Shown one piece after another: positions 39,174 to 53,276 of a stretch of 64,000 nucleotides of DNA (the first letter of the stretch is position 1; each line of letters opens with the position of its first letter). The notes under the pieces are model-generated. The model saw nothing but the letters and a program-made list of their open reading frames with translations, was not told where the DNA came from and made no database searches. The stretch spans positions 6,698,155 through 6,762,154 of the forward strand of contig JAVDOI010000019.1 of assembly GCA_032191485.1 (NCBI GenBank), in the 5' to 3' direction. Origin of the DNA: Leptoclinus maculatus (lineage: Eukaryota > Chordata > Actinopteri > Perciformes > Stichaeidae). The position numbers were made by a program, and so were the translations under genes.

Positions 39174-39373
39174 TGGTATTTAAAAACCATAGATGATCTC
39201 TCCCTCTACTTTTTTGAAACGTTGGTCTTCAAACTGCAGTCTTGTTTGCACAGTTCCCATAAGTGCTGAAAAGAGTTTGTGCATCTGGATTTTTCACAGT
39301 CCGAGCCACTTTTAACGGGCCGTTTGATACGCATTACTTAGTTTAGAATGAAAAGGGGGCGCATCACTGTTTC
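39174..39373 (+). repeat. dispersed direct repeat pair, copy 2
   Basis: Partner of 37634-37850. The left part (ACCATAGATGATC) and the right end (GCATCACTGTTT) also correspond, so both copies span about the same length. No transposase-like frame is present; probably a non-autonomous element. Confidence 0.85.
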
Positions 39374-42300
39374 TAAAGGGGGCTAGTCTGTGGTTTCCTA
39401 CTGACTTTTGGCTTGAGGTCGTATCACTGTAGAGCATATCTTGTGGTTGATTTCCTACCGGGGAGGTGTTGGTGCAGGTGTGCATCCTGGTATAAATAAT
39501 GGGAAAGTAAGTGCTGGTTTGGCTTCATTTTTGCATCCCATAAAAAGTCAAAGAAAGTCTTTTTGCTCTGTGTTTATCTACTGGATGAACATTGCTTGTC
39601 TGACAATGAAGATTTCATGGAATGTAAATCACATTACCCTTGAGAAATTGCTTAGTGGGGTGTGATATATATATCCCTCTTTTTTGACTTTACAAAATCA
39701 AAGAATGCTTTTAGACCAAATCCTTTATTTAATATCCTCTTTGTTCTATTATTGTTTGCTGCAATGCGACTGTGTAGTCACTGTGACTGTTTCTGTGGCC
39801 ACTCAAACTTGCACATATCTCTTCGTTTCGATAAAGTATCCAAGGATACACACTGGATTTTCCTCATACAAGTATCACAAACATACACATACAGGCACAC
39901 ACACAAACACACTAGGGGTTCCCGAATACCAATTATGTTGTTCCTGGTCCCCCCTCTGAGCTTATCTAGCCTCCTGGGAGACCTCCAGCCCACTCTTTCC
40001 TTCGTCCTTAAGCACAGATCCCCAAACCCAGCGGGAAGCCTCCACTGGTCCCAACGCACACAGTCCCTGCTCACTCGCTCCCTGATGCACACTGTCCACT
40101 TCCCCAGCCACACACTAACACTACTACTCTCTACACATTGTACCTTTTTTCTGCCTCCTTTTGAATCCTATTAGTGCGTGAACTTAGTTTAACTGAAAAA
40201 GACTGTCGACTTCACTCAATTAGGCCTAATAGGATTAGGTTGCTGGTATGGGCTCTGAGGTTTAAATAGGAATGGAATTTTGGCAGACACCTGCTCCATC
40301 TATTGCATTAATCTTATAAAGGCTGTGTAGTATGCAGGGGCCCCTGTGATGCCCAGGGTTGAACGGTTGGATGAAGGGCTCTGGGTTTTAGTCTTGATGG
40401 CATCAGGGGAAGTGTGGACCAGTGGTGAAAGAGGGCATCAGTGAATCAAAAGGTTTGAGCGTACAGTCGGTAGTTACAGCTCAACAGCCAAAATGCATGC
40501 CTGTTGACCAAGGCACTGAATCTACTGAAGTACCCACAGTCGTGACGCTGTGCAAAAGTAACAGTGGACATTGATTTTAGGATGTTCAATGCTTTGTTTA
40601 TCGACTTTCACAGAAATTATAATGGTGATATAATCATATCACTGGAGTGGTTATTTTTGTGAGACCCACAGAATGGCGACTCTTCTCTAGATAAATGATC
40701 TTGCTGATCACCTCACTTCAATTTAAGACTCTCCCAGTTACACTTCATATTCATATATATATATATATATATATATTAATATACCAACATCTAATCTGAT
40801 CAATTTAAGAATTTCAGTTTTCAGAGTACATGGTGAAGTACAGAAGGCTACAGCTGGTAATTGAACGTGTCAGATACATTTGATGAATATTTCATATGTT
40901 ATACTGCACAGGTCATTTCCAGGTTGTAGTTACAGGAGGTGAACCTTAATTAGGCTGCCACGAAAAAGTGTAGAGGTTTTGCCTTCTCAGCCAACAAAAG
41001 CTGATGAAACAAACAAGCAAATGTTGAAAGGTAATAAGATTCAATGAGGGATTTGAATTTGATAAGTGGATTTGATTGGATTTATTTTAATATATTGCGA
41101 TGTATAAATATCGGAGACTTATGTTCTTCCTAAGGCTTTTTAAGACTTTTGTCTGACCGAAATGGTGTGAATGCTACGCAAGCTTCCATTTTGTTGCTTG
41201 TCATTTAATAACACAAGCAGTTACAGCCATTCTGTCATCTTTAAAATCTTGCCACCCCGGAACAACAAACAGTGAAAACTGTGAAAAATTCCTGAAGGGC
41301 CGCTGTTAAAACACAAACCCATTCTAGTGATGTTTGGGATTGTGGTCGAGGGGAAGGAAGGTCGTAAATGTAAAGAGATGGGGATAGATAAGAGTGGGAG
41401 TATAGCGTAGAGGGGCTTGATGAGGCCCATGCTGTTAAGATAATTACTATCAGTCATTGTCTCTTAATGCACTGAGAACAATGGCCTTTTACAATGTCAC
41501 TGATCGCTTTACTGCGTGATCTTATCCACACGAAACCTAATCACTTCACATCCACCTTTGTGAAGTATAAAGAAACATTTTGAAACATTCTTTTGGGATT
41601 TTAGCTTCGTATGTATATAGATGTTGATTGGTATAGGAATTAAAAATCAGGTTGTCAAAATTATCAAAATAAAGGATTTGCTTGCATAAGAGCAACTAAT
41701 GTACACAATTTCAGCATCACAAAAATAGAATATTAACCATCAAAGTTAAAGAATACATGCAAAACATAATCGCTTAGGCCCAGAAAAAAAGCATAAGGAA
41801 GGCGGGTAAAGAACTAAAAAAATCAATTGGTGCAATCGTGTTTTCAATATAAACTTGTACAAATCAATTATGGGCCACAGACACACTCTTGAGGAGAAGG
41901 ATGTACAGCATGAGCTACATTTCCCATCAACTGATGGGGTCAGTCCAGGTCAAAACATTAGCCCTCACTGACTGTATCTCTGCCATTCAAAAAGGGAAAG
42001 ATGTAGATAAAGAAGTTCAGACGGACAACAGCCCTCGCCATTCATTTGATACTTTCCAGAGTTGTAAAATCCTGTGTTAAAGTACAACTGTCGCCTAGAA
42101 AGTAAGCATATATAGTACTAAATTGTTGCATTTATTATTCAAATTGAGGGTGCATTGCATGCTATCAACCTCGTAGAACCAGGCCCGTCTCTTTCTCTCC
42201 CTCACGGTCATACATGCGCCCAAGGTGATGCCTTAAAGTTCACCTAGACGTGATGTAAGGATGCACAAAAAAAACAAATCGCACTCTGGTAAGGCAGTAA

Positions 42301-42394
42301 CGCAGCAGTACTTGGATAAATAACTGTTGCATTACTGAGTAACGCCTTACAGACCAACACTGATGGCGGGCTTACAAAGGGCAGGACTTTGACT

Positions 42395-42600
42395 GTAGAG
42401 ACAGGGTTTGGTTTTAGAGTCACTTCTGTTTTTAGGTTTAGGCATCAAAAGCACTTCGGTTGAGGTTATGGAAAGATTTTGGTTGAGGTTAAATGTTAAG
42501 AAAAACGTTGTGTCTTAAGTCACTGCTGACTTTTTGGTATTAAACCAGAACACAATCTTTCCGTAACGTTAACCACTGTCTGAACATAACCTTAAAATAG
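42395..42600 (+). repeat. teleost interspersed repeat fragment (GGTTTAGGCA type)
   Basis: Contains GTTTAGGCATCAAAAGCACT, GGTTGAGGTTATGGAAAGAT and GGTTGAGGTTAAATGTTAAG. This is the T/G-rich 'gtttaggcaacaaaa' repeat family that I recall as common in fish genomes. Diverged; boundaries approximate. Confidence 0.6.
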
Positions 42601-42814
42601 TCAAACAATATAGTTGTTACAAGCAGATAATGTATTGAAAGATGAGAAAACAAAAGAAATGTCAGTGAACATTGCACATTAGCAACAAAATGTTTGCGAC
42701 TTGGCAGATGCGTTAATTAACAACATTTCCTTATTGTGTTAAAAGAAAATGTTATCTGGTCAGCATTGCGCTTCCTTCAAAAGGTATTTGCTGTTGCAAA
42801 TGAGTTGCACTCAG

Positions 42815-43090
42815 GCGGCAACCTCCGGTTCTGCCGAGTGAAGCCGACGCAAAAGTGTCTTAAAACTTGCATTCTATCTGCTGACCAGCAGGGGGCGACT
42901 CTTTCAAAAAGAAGTCTGATTGTATGGAAATCTATTAGAAAAAGACCAAACTTCTCACTTGATTTATTCCCTCAGTATACATTGCAAACATCATCCACCT
43001 CTGCACAGTTGTTATTTAAGACGTGCATGGCTGTTTTGAACCCACTTCCTGACAGGAAGTTGAATCAACCAATCAGGTTGGCCACACAAT
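42815..43090 (+). repeat. teleost interspersed repeat fragment carrying a CTCF-like motif
   Basis: Contains GGCGGCAACCTCCGG, TGACCAGCAGGGGGCGACTC, AAGAAGTCTGATTGTATGG and CTTCTCACTTGATTTATTC, all recognisable from a widespread fish repeat. The open frame of 123 codons across it is a by-product. Confidence 0.65.
42885..42899 (+). promoter_or_regulatory. candidate CTCF motif within a repeat
   Basis: The plus strand reads CCAGCAGGGGGCGAC, which matches 13 of 14 positions of CCASYAGRKGGCRS. It belongs to the surrounding interspersed repeat. Confidence 0.4.
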
Positions 43091-46000
43091 GCGTTGGTGA
43101 GAATTGACCCATCACAGCGTAAATAAGCAGAGATTTTTGTGTATCTTCGCAATAGTATGCAACAGCAACAAGAACAATTTTGTTCCTAAACTAAAACATA
43201 TTTACTTGCTAACTACCATAATTAGCATTAAGAAAGCATTAGTCAATGTGTATGTTTCCACAAATGCCCGAGAGTTTAGACAATCCTCTTCGTTACTAAT
43301 CACCATTCTTCCCAGGGGTGTCATACCAAGTCTCATGCCAACACCTCACAATGTCTTTCCCGGAGGTCCCTCTCCGTGTGTCTGGATGCTGTGAATAGCT
43401 ATCTTGGTGGCCTTGAAACCCCCCACCGCCCCACCTTGAGGGATTATGATATGTTTTATCCAGAATTGGCCTCTGTTTTTGTTCCGAGTGTCAAGTATGG
43501 AGACAGTCTAAAGGCCTGATCTCTCTTGTTGTAAGAACAATCGGCATATGAGGAGGACAAGGGTGAGCTGCAGGGGTGACGGTGTGTGTGTGTGTGTGTG
43601 TGTGTACGTGTGTGTTGTTAGGATGGAGTTATGTTCAGTGTGAGACACTAAAGAACTGAACGTGAAACATTTAGAAAGCCATTCTGTCTAATCCGATTAG
43701 CGTCTTAGATAACCCTGCCTCATCAGAAGGGGTCAAGAGAAAAACCTCTGTGGAAAATCTCTCCAAAACAGAACCATTTCATCACTATCGTAAAAAAAAA
43801 GAGACGCCATTGCTGTCATAGGCAACATCGAAAGTTGGTCGTTCCGGTGTCTAAATGTCCTTTTGTTGAGCAAATAAATTATATATTCATTGCTGCTGAT
43901 CCAAAATAAGATATTTAAGTGTGTATTAGGCTATAGCTCTATACATCCAGAGAATAAATAATGCATACGAACATTATCCAGTAACATAGAAGCCATTAAG
44001 TAGCTTAATTTACTTAGCTCTATACCTAATGCTCACAGAAACACAGATGCTCGGGCACTACAGTGGCTCTGAGCTGTCAGTGAGTATAGGGTGTTTAAAA
44101 AAAGAAGACAATGTTTCCTTCACACGCGTTAATGGCATGCCATGCCAACAACTTAGAGAATAACTTTCTTTCACAGTACATTACCTATGTATAGTTGTGC
44201 TTGTGTAAGGGTGAAGAAGAACAAGCGAGACCATTGTCCCTCGAGGCATGAATTTCTCAGGTCATAGAGAAAACACAATTTAAGTCCGAGGCTTCATTTG
44301 ATTAGCTAATTTCATTGACAGTACGCTGTGTACATCAGTCTGCTAGTTGAACATGCAGTCAAACAAACAGGTTTAGTGCAGTTGGGCTGTAAAAATGGCC
44401 CAAAACTATTAGCTGCGGTTTAAAAATTAGCATTTTAGACAGATCTATTTAGCAAATAAACATTAATCTGTCTGCCCACTGTGTGACTGTCTCAAGATTG
44501 CTACTGCGTTGATGAATGAGCGAGTGTGTGGCTGGTATTGTTTTCACCTTGTGAGTCTTTGTTTGTGTCTTCATGGAAAGATGCAGTCCTGGAGACACTT
44601 ATTGTTGCGGGAACTACCACAGAGGCAGCTTTGAATACTTTACCAGGTGTTTATTTTTCTTACCAGACAGATTCTTTCCCCGCCATAGCTTCACAACCGT
44701 GCAAGATGCAGTCACGAAACATTACAGGTGTATGGTTTAGGTTTAAATTCCGAGTTTGAAGATAGGTGTGGTCCAAGCAAGGGCACCAGAAGTAGGGGGT
44801 AGGAAGTGCCCCCCCACACACTTTAGGTCCTTGGCCTGATTTGGCGTTGCAGCTGGTGTGATACCATCGTAAAAACGTGGTCACTCGTAACATTTTTTGT
44901 TAAATAATTCAGTTATTATTCAATATGTTTAATTCTAAATCATATCTAATTAATTTAAAAGTTATGAAGTTATATATAATATAGGTGACTCTCTACTTTG
45001 ACCACCCTGCATTTTGGGCTCACCAATCTGAAAAATGGTTAACATACCTACAGATCTTTATGTTAGGGGCCTAAACAACACAAGAAGATGAACTGAACCT
45101 GAACCTTACTGAACTGTTATACCATCTATGTGGGATTTGTGGTTGCCGGTCATAGCATGTGTGTTTGCCATTGACATATTTAATGTTTCCAGCACATTGT
45201 TCCGTCTATCTGAATCATTACACGGGACTTCTGTCCGTCTTTATCCCTCTATTCATGCATCCGTGCATCCAGTCCAGCGGGCAAACAGCAGTCCAGACAT
45301 CACCAGGCGCTCAGCCAGTCCAGATGGGTGGTCCAAACCAATCTGCTTTGGCCTGCTAGTGTCCCTGCCGCCCCCTGACACCCTCCTCTTTTTCTGGGCT
45401 GTCTCACGCATTCCTCTCAATTCTTCTCCTCTCCTGATATGATTGAACTGAGTGCATTTGCACAGACAAAATGGAAAAATTAAGTGTGTAAACAAACCAC
45501 TGCCTTTTTTTTTTTGCCACGGTGTGAATTGTTGAAATTTTCACATTGGCTTTATTCACCACCCAACAAACACGCTAAAGTTCCGTGTCTGCTTCCACCG
45601 TGACTCACAGGCTCTGCCATGGATATTAGACAAACAAGTCTTTAGTTGTAGTGTTACTCGCAATGCTGCAGTTTCAGAACACACCAGATTTGAAAATACT
45701 ACTGGCCCCAACACCAATCTGTTACCCATAGACGTATTTTGACTGGTTTCCAACAAGTTGTTTCATGTCTTTAATTAACCTATCATGGCATTGCTGGCAA
45801 TGTTTTCTACCCCCCTGCTTGTGCGTACATCAGGAAATATTTGCTCAAATATGAACTAAATGTACATTTTCAGGAAATTGATAGGACATAGTTTAATGTT
45901 GAACTTTGAAAAACAGCTACTTATCAACTCAATAGGTCATTTTTTCTCAATGGCATCGTGCAGGCATTGCTGCTCATTTCATTTGGAGAATGAATCTTTC

Positions 46001-47384
46001 CCCTCTTCACCTTCACCTCTCTTCCTCCGATATTGAAGGGGAAACTTGTGCTGTGAGGCCAGTATCGACTCACAAACACACAAATGCATTTGCTCATTCA
46101 CACAAACACACACACACATCAAACACCGGAGCAACTTTAGCACATGAAAGGCCTCCTACGGAAGAGAGAAAACATACTGCAACAATGCTTTGAAGTCTAT
46201 CAGTCATCCATCTAATGTAGGGATGTTTTCTGTTCCTCCTCCTCTGATAGTCTGATTCATATCTCCCTTCCAGGAATTCCCTCCCTAAAGCCTAAGAGAC
46301 GACTACTGCCGATCTGGAAGTCATTTGGCTCCTTTCACAATAGCCCAGACGTATCCTAAACATCCAAAATTCAGTCTCACTTTTGCATCAAAGCAGGAAA
46401 ATAGATCCGATTTTTTTCATGTCCCAAATGAGGTCTGCAATCTTGTGCAATCTAAAAGAAATGCGCATATATGCAAGAGCACATGAATACACACAGTATG
46501 CATTCATCGAATGGCATACAGTAATTGCAGTAGCCAGTTATGGCTCAGTGATCTGTCAGCACATTGTGTGGGGGGGTTTCAGTTGCCTGGACAATGGTCC
46601 TACGATCCCCAGAGACTGAATTCCAAAGAAATGCCCCCTAAAACACAGGGTTCATTCAAATGTTTGGCGATGTGTGTGTGAACAACAGCAATAGAGTCAC
46701 AATCAGGCTCGTATGTATCAACCGCAGATTGTTACACACAAATGTGTTGCCGCTAGAAGCACCATTTCAGGAAATAAGTAGCCTTTCTGCAGAGATCTTC
46801 ACTGTAACAGCCCTGTTCCATTAACCTTTTTATTCAAAGGCCTCTAAACGGCTGTGATGAGTGGACAACAATGTGTCATTGATGTTGTTTGCATAGAAGA
46901 GAAGGTTCACCTGCGGAGTCCCGCTGTGTTTATGGCCTGGCTGGGTGTCATATTTATGACAGCTGATGCATTTGATGGAGCTCTGTAATTATACATTTAT
47001 TTAACCCTACGGTTCAGTAATTATATGCCTGTGGTGATATATAGGCTATTAGGGGAGGTGTTTGAATAAGAAAAACTCACAATGATGGTGGATCATGAAA
47101 ACCAAAGTCGTTGTTTGCATTGTGAGCACAGTTATTTGTCTGGACTACAAATGAATGCAATGCAATATAAAGAGATTGGGAAGAACAAAGGGAGAGTAAT
47201 GCACATAAAGAAAACAAAGCCACGGGAGCTGCTTAACAGCTATTTAGAGATCAGTTGAAGTATAGAGAATGGTAAGATAGGGCTACATACTGATCTTTAT
47301 ATATATATACTTTGTCAAGTCTTGGATTTGAACACATTATTATAATATGAAATTATTTGTGAATAAAATGCAAATGTCTCCAGA

Positions 47385-47768
47385 CTGAAATATTTTAATA
47401 CTATTGGATGGATTATAATGCAATGTTCACGTCTCCCTCAGGATAAACTGGTGTTTTCATAACTTTTCATCGAGTGCTATCATTATGTCCAAATTTAAAT
47501 GTTGTTGTTTACTTTGGTTTGGTTGGTTTATGACCAAATACCTGCAACAGTGATGACATTCCCATCATTACAACCCCAGCTGTGCTTTCTGTTTAGTGCT
47601 AATTAGCAAATGTTAGCAAGCTAACATGCCAAGATGTTGAATACAGTAAACATTACGTGTTAACATTGTCATTGTGAGCACGTTAGCACGTTAGCATTAG
47701 TATTTAGCTCAGAGCACTTCTGCACAGCATCACCAAGCTGCTAGCATGGCTGTAGACTCTTAGTCGTG
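47385..47768 (-). repeat. teleost GCTAGCATG/TTAGC-rich interspersed repeat, copy 1
   Basis: Dense TTAGC/GCTAA words, with GGCTGTAGACTCTTAG at the right end and ATGGATTATAATGCAATGTT at the left. It matches the reverse complement of 57095-57355 over blocks such as AAGATGTTGAA, GTAAACATTA and CATTGTGAGC. It directly abuts the exon-like block at 47835-48057. Confidence 0.85.
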
Positions 47769-47834
47769 TTGATACATAACTGAGTCACGAAAGGTTTGGT
47801 TCTCATTCATGTACATTTTGTTGTCGCTACCTAC

Positions 47835-48057
47835 CTTCCATGTGTTTTGGAATTGGCACCAAACAGGAATTTGCGCTCCGGTGTAGGCTCCACCATGATG
47901 AACGGTGCCGCTGGGCCGAGGGGGCCAGAACTGAGGCCAGCTGTGTGGATGTGGTTCAGAATCGTAAAAACCCTGTCCGTCATCTCTCTCACTAATCGCC
48001 CACTGGTTGTCTGGGCCTGACAACGACTGGAACATTTCTGACAATCCGAAACTGAAT
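47835..48057 (-). other. exon-like block of unknown gene
   Basis: A 223-base GC-rich segment in AT-rich surroundings. It is preceded on the minus strand by a T17 tract and TTGCCCAG (acceptor) and followed by GGAAG|GTAGGT (donor). Two minus frames are fully open. One includes EMFQSLSGPDNQWAIS and HSWPQFWPPRPSG and ends in phase 0. The other includes LVREMTDRVFTILNHIHTAG and FIMVEPTPERKFLFG, ends in phase 2 and would meet a stop just past the donor. I recognise neither. It could be a tfec upstream exon (phase 0 fits exon 2), an exon of an unknown gene, or a chance structure in a repeat. Confidence 0.35.
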
Positions 48058-51000
48058 CTGGGCAACAAAAAAAAAAAAAAAAATAGCAATTAGTCAGTAA
48101 ATGAATCAATAATGGAATGACACTGTTAAATCATCCTTATTAAGGGCAGAAAGGATGCGGTGGTGGATGTGGTTGCTTGTGTGTACTTGTGCATTTGCCG
48201 GATGGCACGTGTTTCTGTTCCACTGCTTACTTTAGACAGCTGTACATTAGAGCCGGTTACAATAGCTGTAATGTATAGTTTTACTGGTTGCTAATCTTTT
48301 TAGCTGGACAGTCTCTTATAAGTCATTAAAGCAACACCAACCACATTAGCACATATTAGTCACAGGGTTGGATGTCGGTCATGTCATGTACTCATCTTCT
48401 CTGTAGCCATAGCACAATCCTTTACTTGCCTTCAACTGACATATTTAAGATAAGTGGATTCCTAAAGAAGTACGTTGGCTGTGTTGACTTTGCTTCAGAA
48501 TCTTTTTCTTTTTTAACTGCCTGTTAAGGGAGCCACGATGTCTGCTATCGGATTTGAAAACTGTATTTCTGATAGCTGTATTTCCTCTCAGCTATGTCAG
48601 TGTTCTGGAAATTACTCAATTTAATTTCTCTGAAATCTATTTAGTCCAGTGACATTAGTATTTCCGCTGGGTTTATTTGTGATATTAATACTCATTGGAT
48701 TTAATTCTATAAAATTGTACTATTTCAATCATTGAGTGAATGAATGGACAAAATGGACTGTGCGTGTGTTCAACAGGCAGCCTGCCCCAGAGCAAAACAA
48801 CTTGGAGGCTGTGACTTAACCAGAATCACTTGATATGGAATCAAAAGCCAACTTGATTTGAAAAACATTACTGCCAACTCATTTCATGTACATTTTTAAT
48901 AATACCACCCATTCAGCTAAAATTGTATTTTCTTTCTTGCAAAACAGAGTTCATCAAATTAGTAGTAGTGCCAGTTTTCTTGTGACAGGAATGTTCTTTG
49001 TCTTCATTTGTGGCAATACAATCATGTGCAAAAGATGGGAAAAGTCTAAGATGAGAAATAAGAATGGAAAATAGACACAGATGTAACATTTTCATCGCAC
49101 GCATCACATGCAGTGCTTTGCCAGGTGCTTTTAATTAACTCAAGAAATTCAGACTATCTTTCAGTTCTTTTTCTATTCTACCAAAGATGCATGAAAATGT
49201 CGAGCATTGAGCATCACTGGTGCCATGATACAGATTAAAACATACCACTTAATTTCTTTTTTTGAAATAAAGGTGACGGGCCACAGCTTGACCGCACTGG
49301 AGAAACTTGCCCAGATGTGGCTAAGATGGGGGAGAATACTCAATAGATGATGGTCCCAGGGGGAGCCAAGGGCACAAGCATGAAAGAAAGTAAGTACTTC
49401 ATATCTAAATTACAATATCTGAGTGCAAATTAGCTGTCAGTGCCACCAGAGTACTAATGGAGAATACATGCAAAATAGGATACTCATGCGTTTGCTACAA
49501 TGCAGAACTGATTGAACACAAAGAGAATGTGTGTGGTTATAATCTCAGTCTAGATTTTCTTCTCCCTCCTTATGTGGGAAGTTAATTGGCAAAGCACACG
49601 GCCTGGCTGTCCAAGCGCTGTGCAAACTGTGTTTAATTGCCTTTATTCTGTCGCCAACATTGCAGAATACCTTTGCTGCAGAACTTGCCAGGCAGTTCTG
49701 GCCACTGTGTAACAATGTGTAGATGACGTGGGCATGAGAAAACAGGTTATTGTAAATGTAGAGAAAGGGTTTTGTCCACCTAGCTGCATTCCTCCAAGAA
49801 TGGTCATTTGGAACAAGTGGATGGTTTGTGTGGGTTTAGCCTGAGTCTTTGTCTGTGGTTTGTGTGCTCCTCTGTCAGCCCATGAGCAAGGCATCTTTCT
49901 TAAATGACAATGAACTGGCACTGAAGAGTGTTTTATGGGTATGGGAATGCCACTCAACTAGGTTTTTGTCACCCAGTTACTCCTGCCCCAATGCTTGACC
50001 AATAAAGTGTGGTTTGAGGTCAAACATGCTCAGGGTCAGAGATGAAAACTGTACCTGCAGGGATTCTATTTGAATGTCATACATTTGAATATGCCAGTCC
50101 GTAAGGAACTGAACCATTGACTTTAAAATGATTATTTTATTAAATGCATCAATAAAGGCTTTTAAAATAAAAATCCTTTGTGGCTCGATGTGTTTCAGCA
50201 AGCTGCATCTCAAATAATTAAAAAAATATACATAATTTCTCAGTGGAATTAGAAATTGTGTCTTCTGTGGTAATGTAATTTAACCTATACCGGTACTCCA
50301 AAGTGAGAGTAAAGAGTAAATCCTGACCAGGAAACTGTCCCACAGAGTCTCAGGTGTCCTCTCCTCTACCTTAATTAGCTTACCTCAGCCAACATGGCTC
50401 ATTGTTGATTGTCTGTTGAATTGCCACGTAACGTTATAAACAGTGTGACTGTGATGTCCTAAACTCATGATACCACCACCCTGTGAGTCCCAGGTTGTTT
50501 AACAAGCGTTAAACAACCCCTTGCTTGTTTGAGTTCCTTTTAATCCAACCGAGAGCCGACAGTATTACTAAAGGCCTCCTGTTGCTCTGAAGATATAGGG
50601 CAGACATACAAAAGCCCTGGAGCCGTTGGAAGACAACAGGAAACATGTCTTGGCTGCAGGTGTGCCTCACAGTCTCTGTGATCTGACTTGTTTATTTGCC
50701 ATCAGTAACAAAACTCTATCTAGATGGGTATCTGTCTGGTTCAGTTAGCAAACAAGAGGTTCGAGGTAACGCCAAATCAACAGCGTCAACAGAACAAGAT
50801 AGCAGCTGCTCAGTCACGGCAGTAGGGAGATCTTCTAACACTGGGCACTGAGCGCTACTTTCCAACAACATCAAAGCAATAGTCATGAACCTTTTTCCAG
50901 TCAGGTGTCGAGATATAGGTGTAATCTATTTTATGTTTTCTTGGTGACGGTATTTGCTGACGACAGCCCATTTTGTTGATACAAGAAGAATTGTTGTATT

Positions 51001-51412
51001 TAGTTTTTAGGTGCTCTGTCCAACATTCACTCAAATCGAATTGATGTCCTCTTATTTTGTCGACCCTTATTTGCTTTGATAATATCATTGAATCTGTCTG
51101 GCTATTTGTTGAATAAGGAAAAAGATTTGAAATTTGCAGTTTGCAAGTATATTTAAGTTATTGCTTGAATACCAAATTTTTGCATCTGATTTTTGCAGCA
51201 ATTATGTCCCACGCTGTTTGTTAGAAAAAAACTTCCACTTTGTGAGGCATATTTTTATACATTTTTAAACAACTGTTTTAACACATCCAATAATAATGTT
51301 TGACTGTCCGTCCGTCCGTGTTGCGCACTTACAAATCCTCACCCACCCACGTGGAGGCAGGAAGTTTGGAGTATCATTGCTGAGGATTTTCTGAGTGTCT
51401 GTTTCACAGATG

Positions 51413-51417
<5 letters not shown>

Positions 51418-51442
<25 letters not shown>
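51418..51442. repeat. (CA)n microsatellite
   Basis: About 12 CA units, with a CT-rich stretch at 51563-51607 nearby. Confidence 0.93.
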
Positions 51443-51443
<1 letters not shown>

Positions 51444-53276
51444 CGACGTCTGCCTCATTAAAACCTTTCCCATAGATGTACTACTTTGTACAGCTCTCCA
51501 CTCATCATCACCTCCAATCCGCTCAACCCTTGCCTCGCTTTGAGCTCCGCTATTTATTTTCATCTCTCTCTCTCCCTTCTTTCTCTCTTTCTCTCTCGCT
51601 CTCCCTCCCATCTACAGTGGGCTTTGTTGCTGGGCTGTCATGTATTGAATCACCTATTTATTTGCTTTTTTCACCGCTAATTCTCTCTCATTGTCCCTCG
51701 CCGGTGTCCCATTGCGTCGGGAACAAGGCCGCCGCGAGAGTTTTGTTCCCTGTGCTCAAGATATGAGTCAGCGAGCCAAGATAATGATGAAGAGCTCAGA
51801 CACACAGGAGATCCAGCCTCTATCACTGATCATACACCCGACACACAAGGTCATTATTACGGAGTGTATTCAGTTTGTGTGAAGAGCTGAGGTCACCATT
51901 TAGAGTTGTGTTTTAAACCTGTGTGGTTTAGCATGTTCCTCGAATATTTGTTCTCACTCCAATCACTTAAATACAGCTTTGATGTGACCTCGCTTGTTAG
52001 AGAAGCCATGCAAAATGTGTATGGAAATTTTTTTATTTTCAATATATAACGTTAGATGTCACTAACGCTTTATTTTAGTTCAAGAAAAGCGTAAAGGGCG
52101 TCACCGGAGAGGCTCAGCGATAATGAACTTCACACATATTACACATATTGATAGTGCATATTCACACGATTCAAACTCTGGCTTACCTCTCAGCTGTTGC
52201 CTCTGTACAACTATTACTGCATTAAACTTGCTATTTTGAGTGAACGAATGAATGAATTACCAGAAATAAAACTCATAACTAACATTGCCTCTCTGGTAAT
52301 GATATTATAGCGTCTAATCTCATATATTAGATGATCTTTGAGGCCTGAACGGAATTCTGAGTAGGACGACCGACTGCTTGTGGGTCAGTGGAAATAAGAC
52401 AGCAGGCGTGACTGGGAAGAAGTCCAAGCCCTACAAACTAGAGGGGAGTTACAAAATATTTAAGACCTGCATGTGGATATAATATATTCCCTTACCAAAC
52501 ATAAAACTGAAGTGTATTTGTAACATATTTAACACAAACAAATAACAGAAATACACATTTTTCCATGTTAATTCTTAGCATTTTATAGGTTGTGGCTTGC
52601 TAGATCTATCGAGTATCCTGTCTACTGGTGCAAGCAAGTGCGAAATTCTACAGAGCAACTTTTTGCTTTTATTTGACATTCACAATATTTTATAACAGAC
52701 ATTATGGCTTCTAACAATAAAGTGTATTTTCCTCACCCTATAATGTGAGTAAGCTTGCTGCAAAACATATAATTTGAATTGTAAGATACGAGTCTGCATG
52801 ACCAATACATACACCTCTCTGTCACATAACTGTGCAGACTGCCAAAATTGCTAGCATGGCCAAACATAGGGGAGCTGTAATATGCTCATATAAAATGAAA
52901 CTGTGGAAGCAATACAGGCAGCACGTGCATTGTCAAATATAATTATATTCCATTCTATACGTATATGTGTCTACTTCACAAGTCAATCAGATCCATTTTG
53001 TGACTTCAAAGAATGGTTTCAGGGAAGAGGCTGTAGACCGTGGATGAACATTCACTTTCGCTTTTTGTCGGTCAAGGGTGTGCACCACCGCTGAGAGGAG
53101 GATGCCACAGTCGGGCTTTGAAGTCAGCCCTCAATGTTTACGTTCTTCCAGCCCGTTAGTCCCTCCAGACCACCTCTTCTTCTTCTATCACACATCTCTC
53201 CATCACACTGTTCAAATGCTAAATAAATCATCAATTTATATTGTTATTGTTATATTGTAATTTAGTTATTATCATT

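Larger units (their letters stand above)
36746..47834. other. region upstream of tfec, left part
   Basis: Non-coding as far as I can see. Contents are microsatellites (CA 37335-37367, GT 39077-39098, AT 40752-40776, GT 43581-43605) and the dispersed repeats listed separately. Open frames of up to 170 codons near 39.7-40.2 kb have no recognisable motif and biased composition. Confidence 0.6.

Noticed and set aside
39662..40174. 170-codon plus-strand frame
   Set aside because: Ser/Leu/His-rich chance frame over CA-type repeats; no domain.
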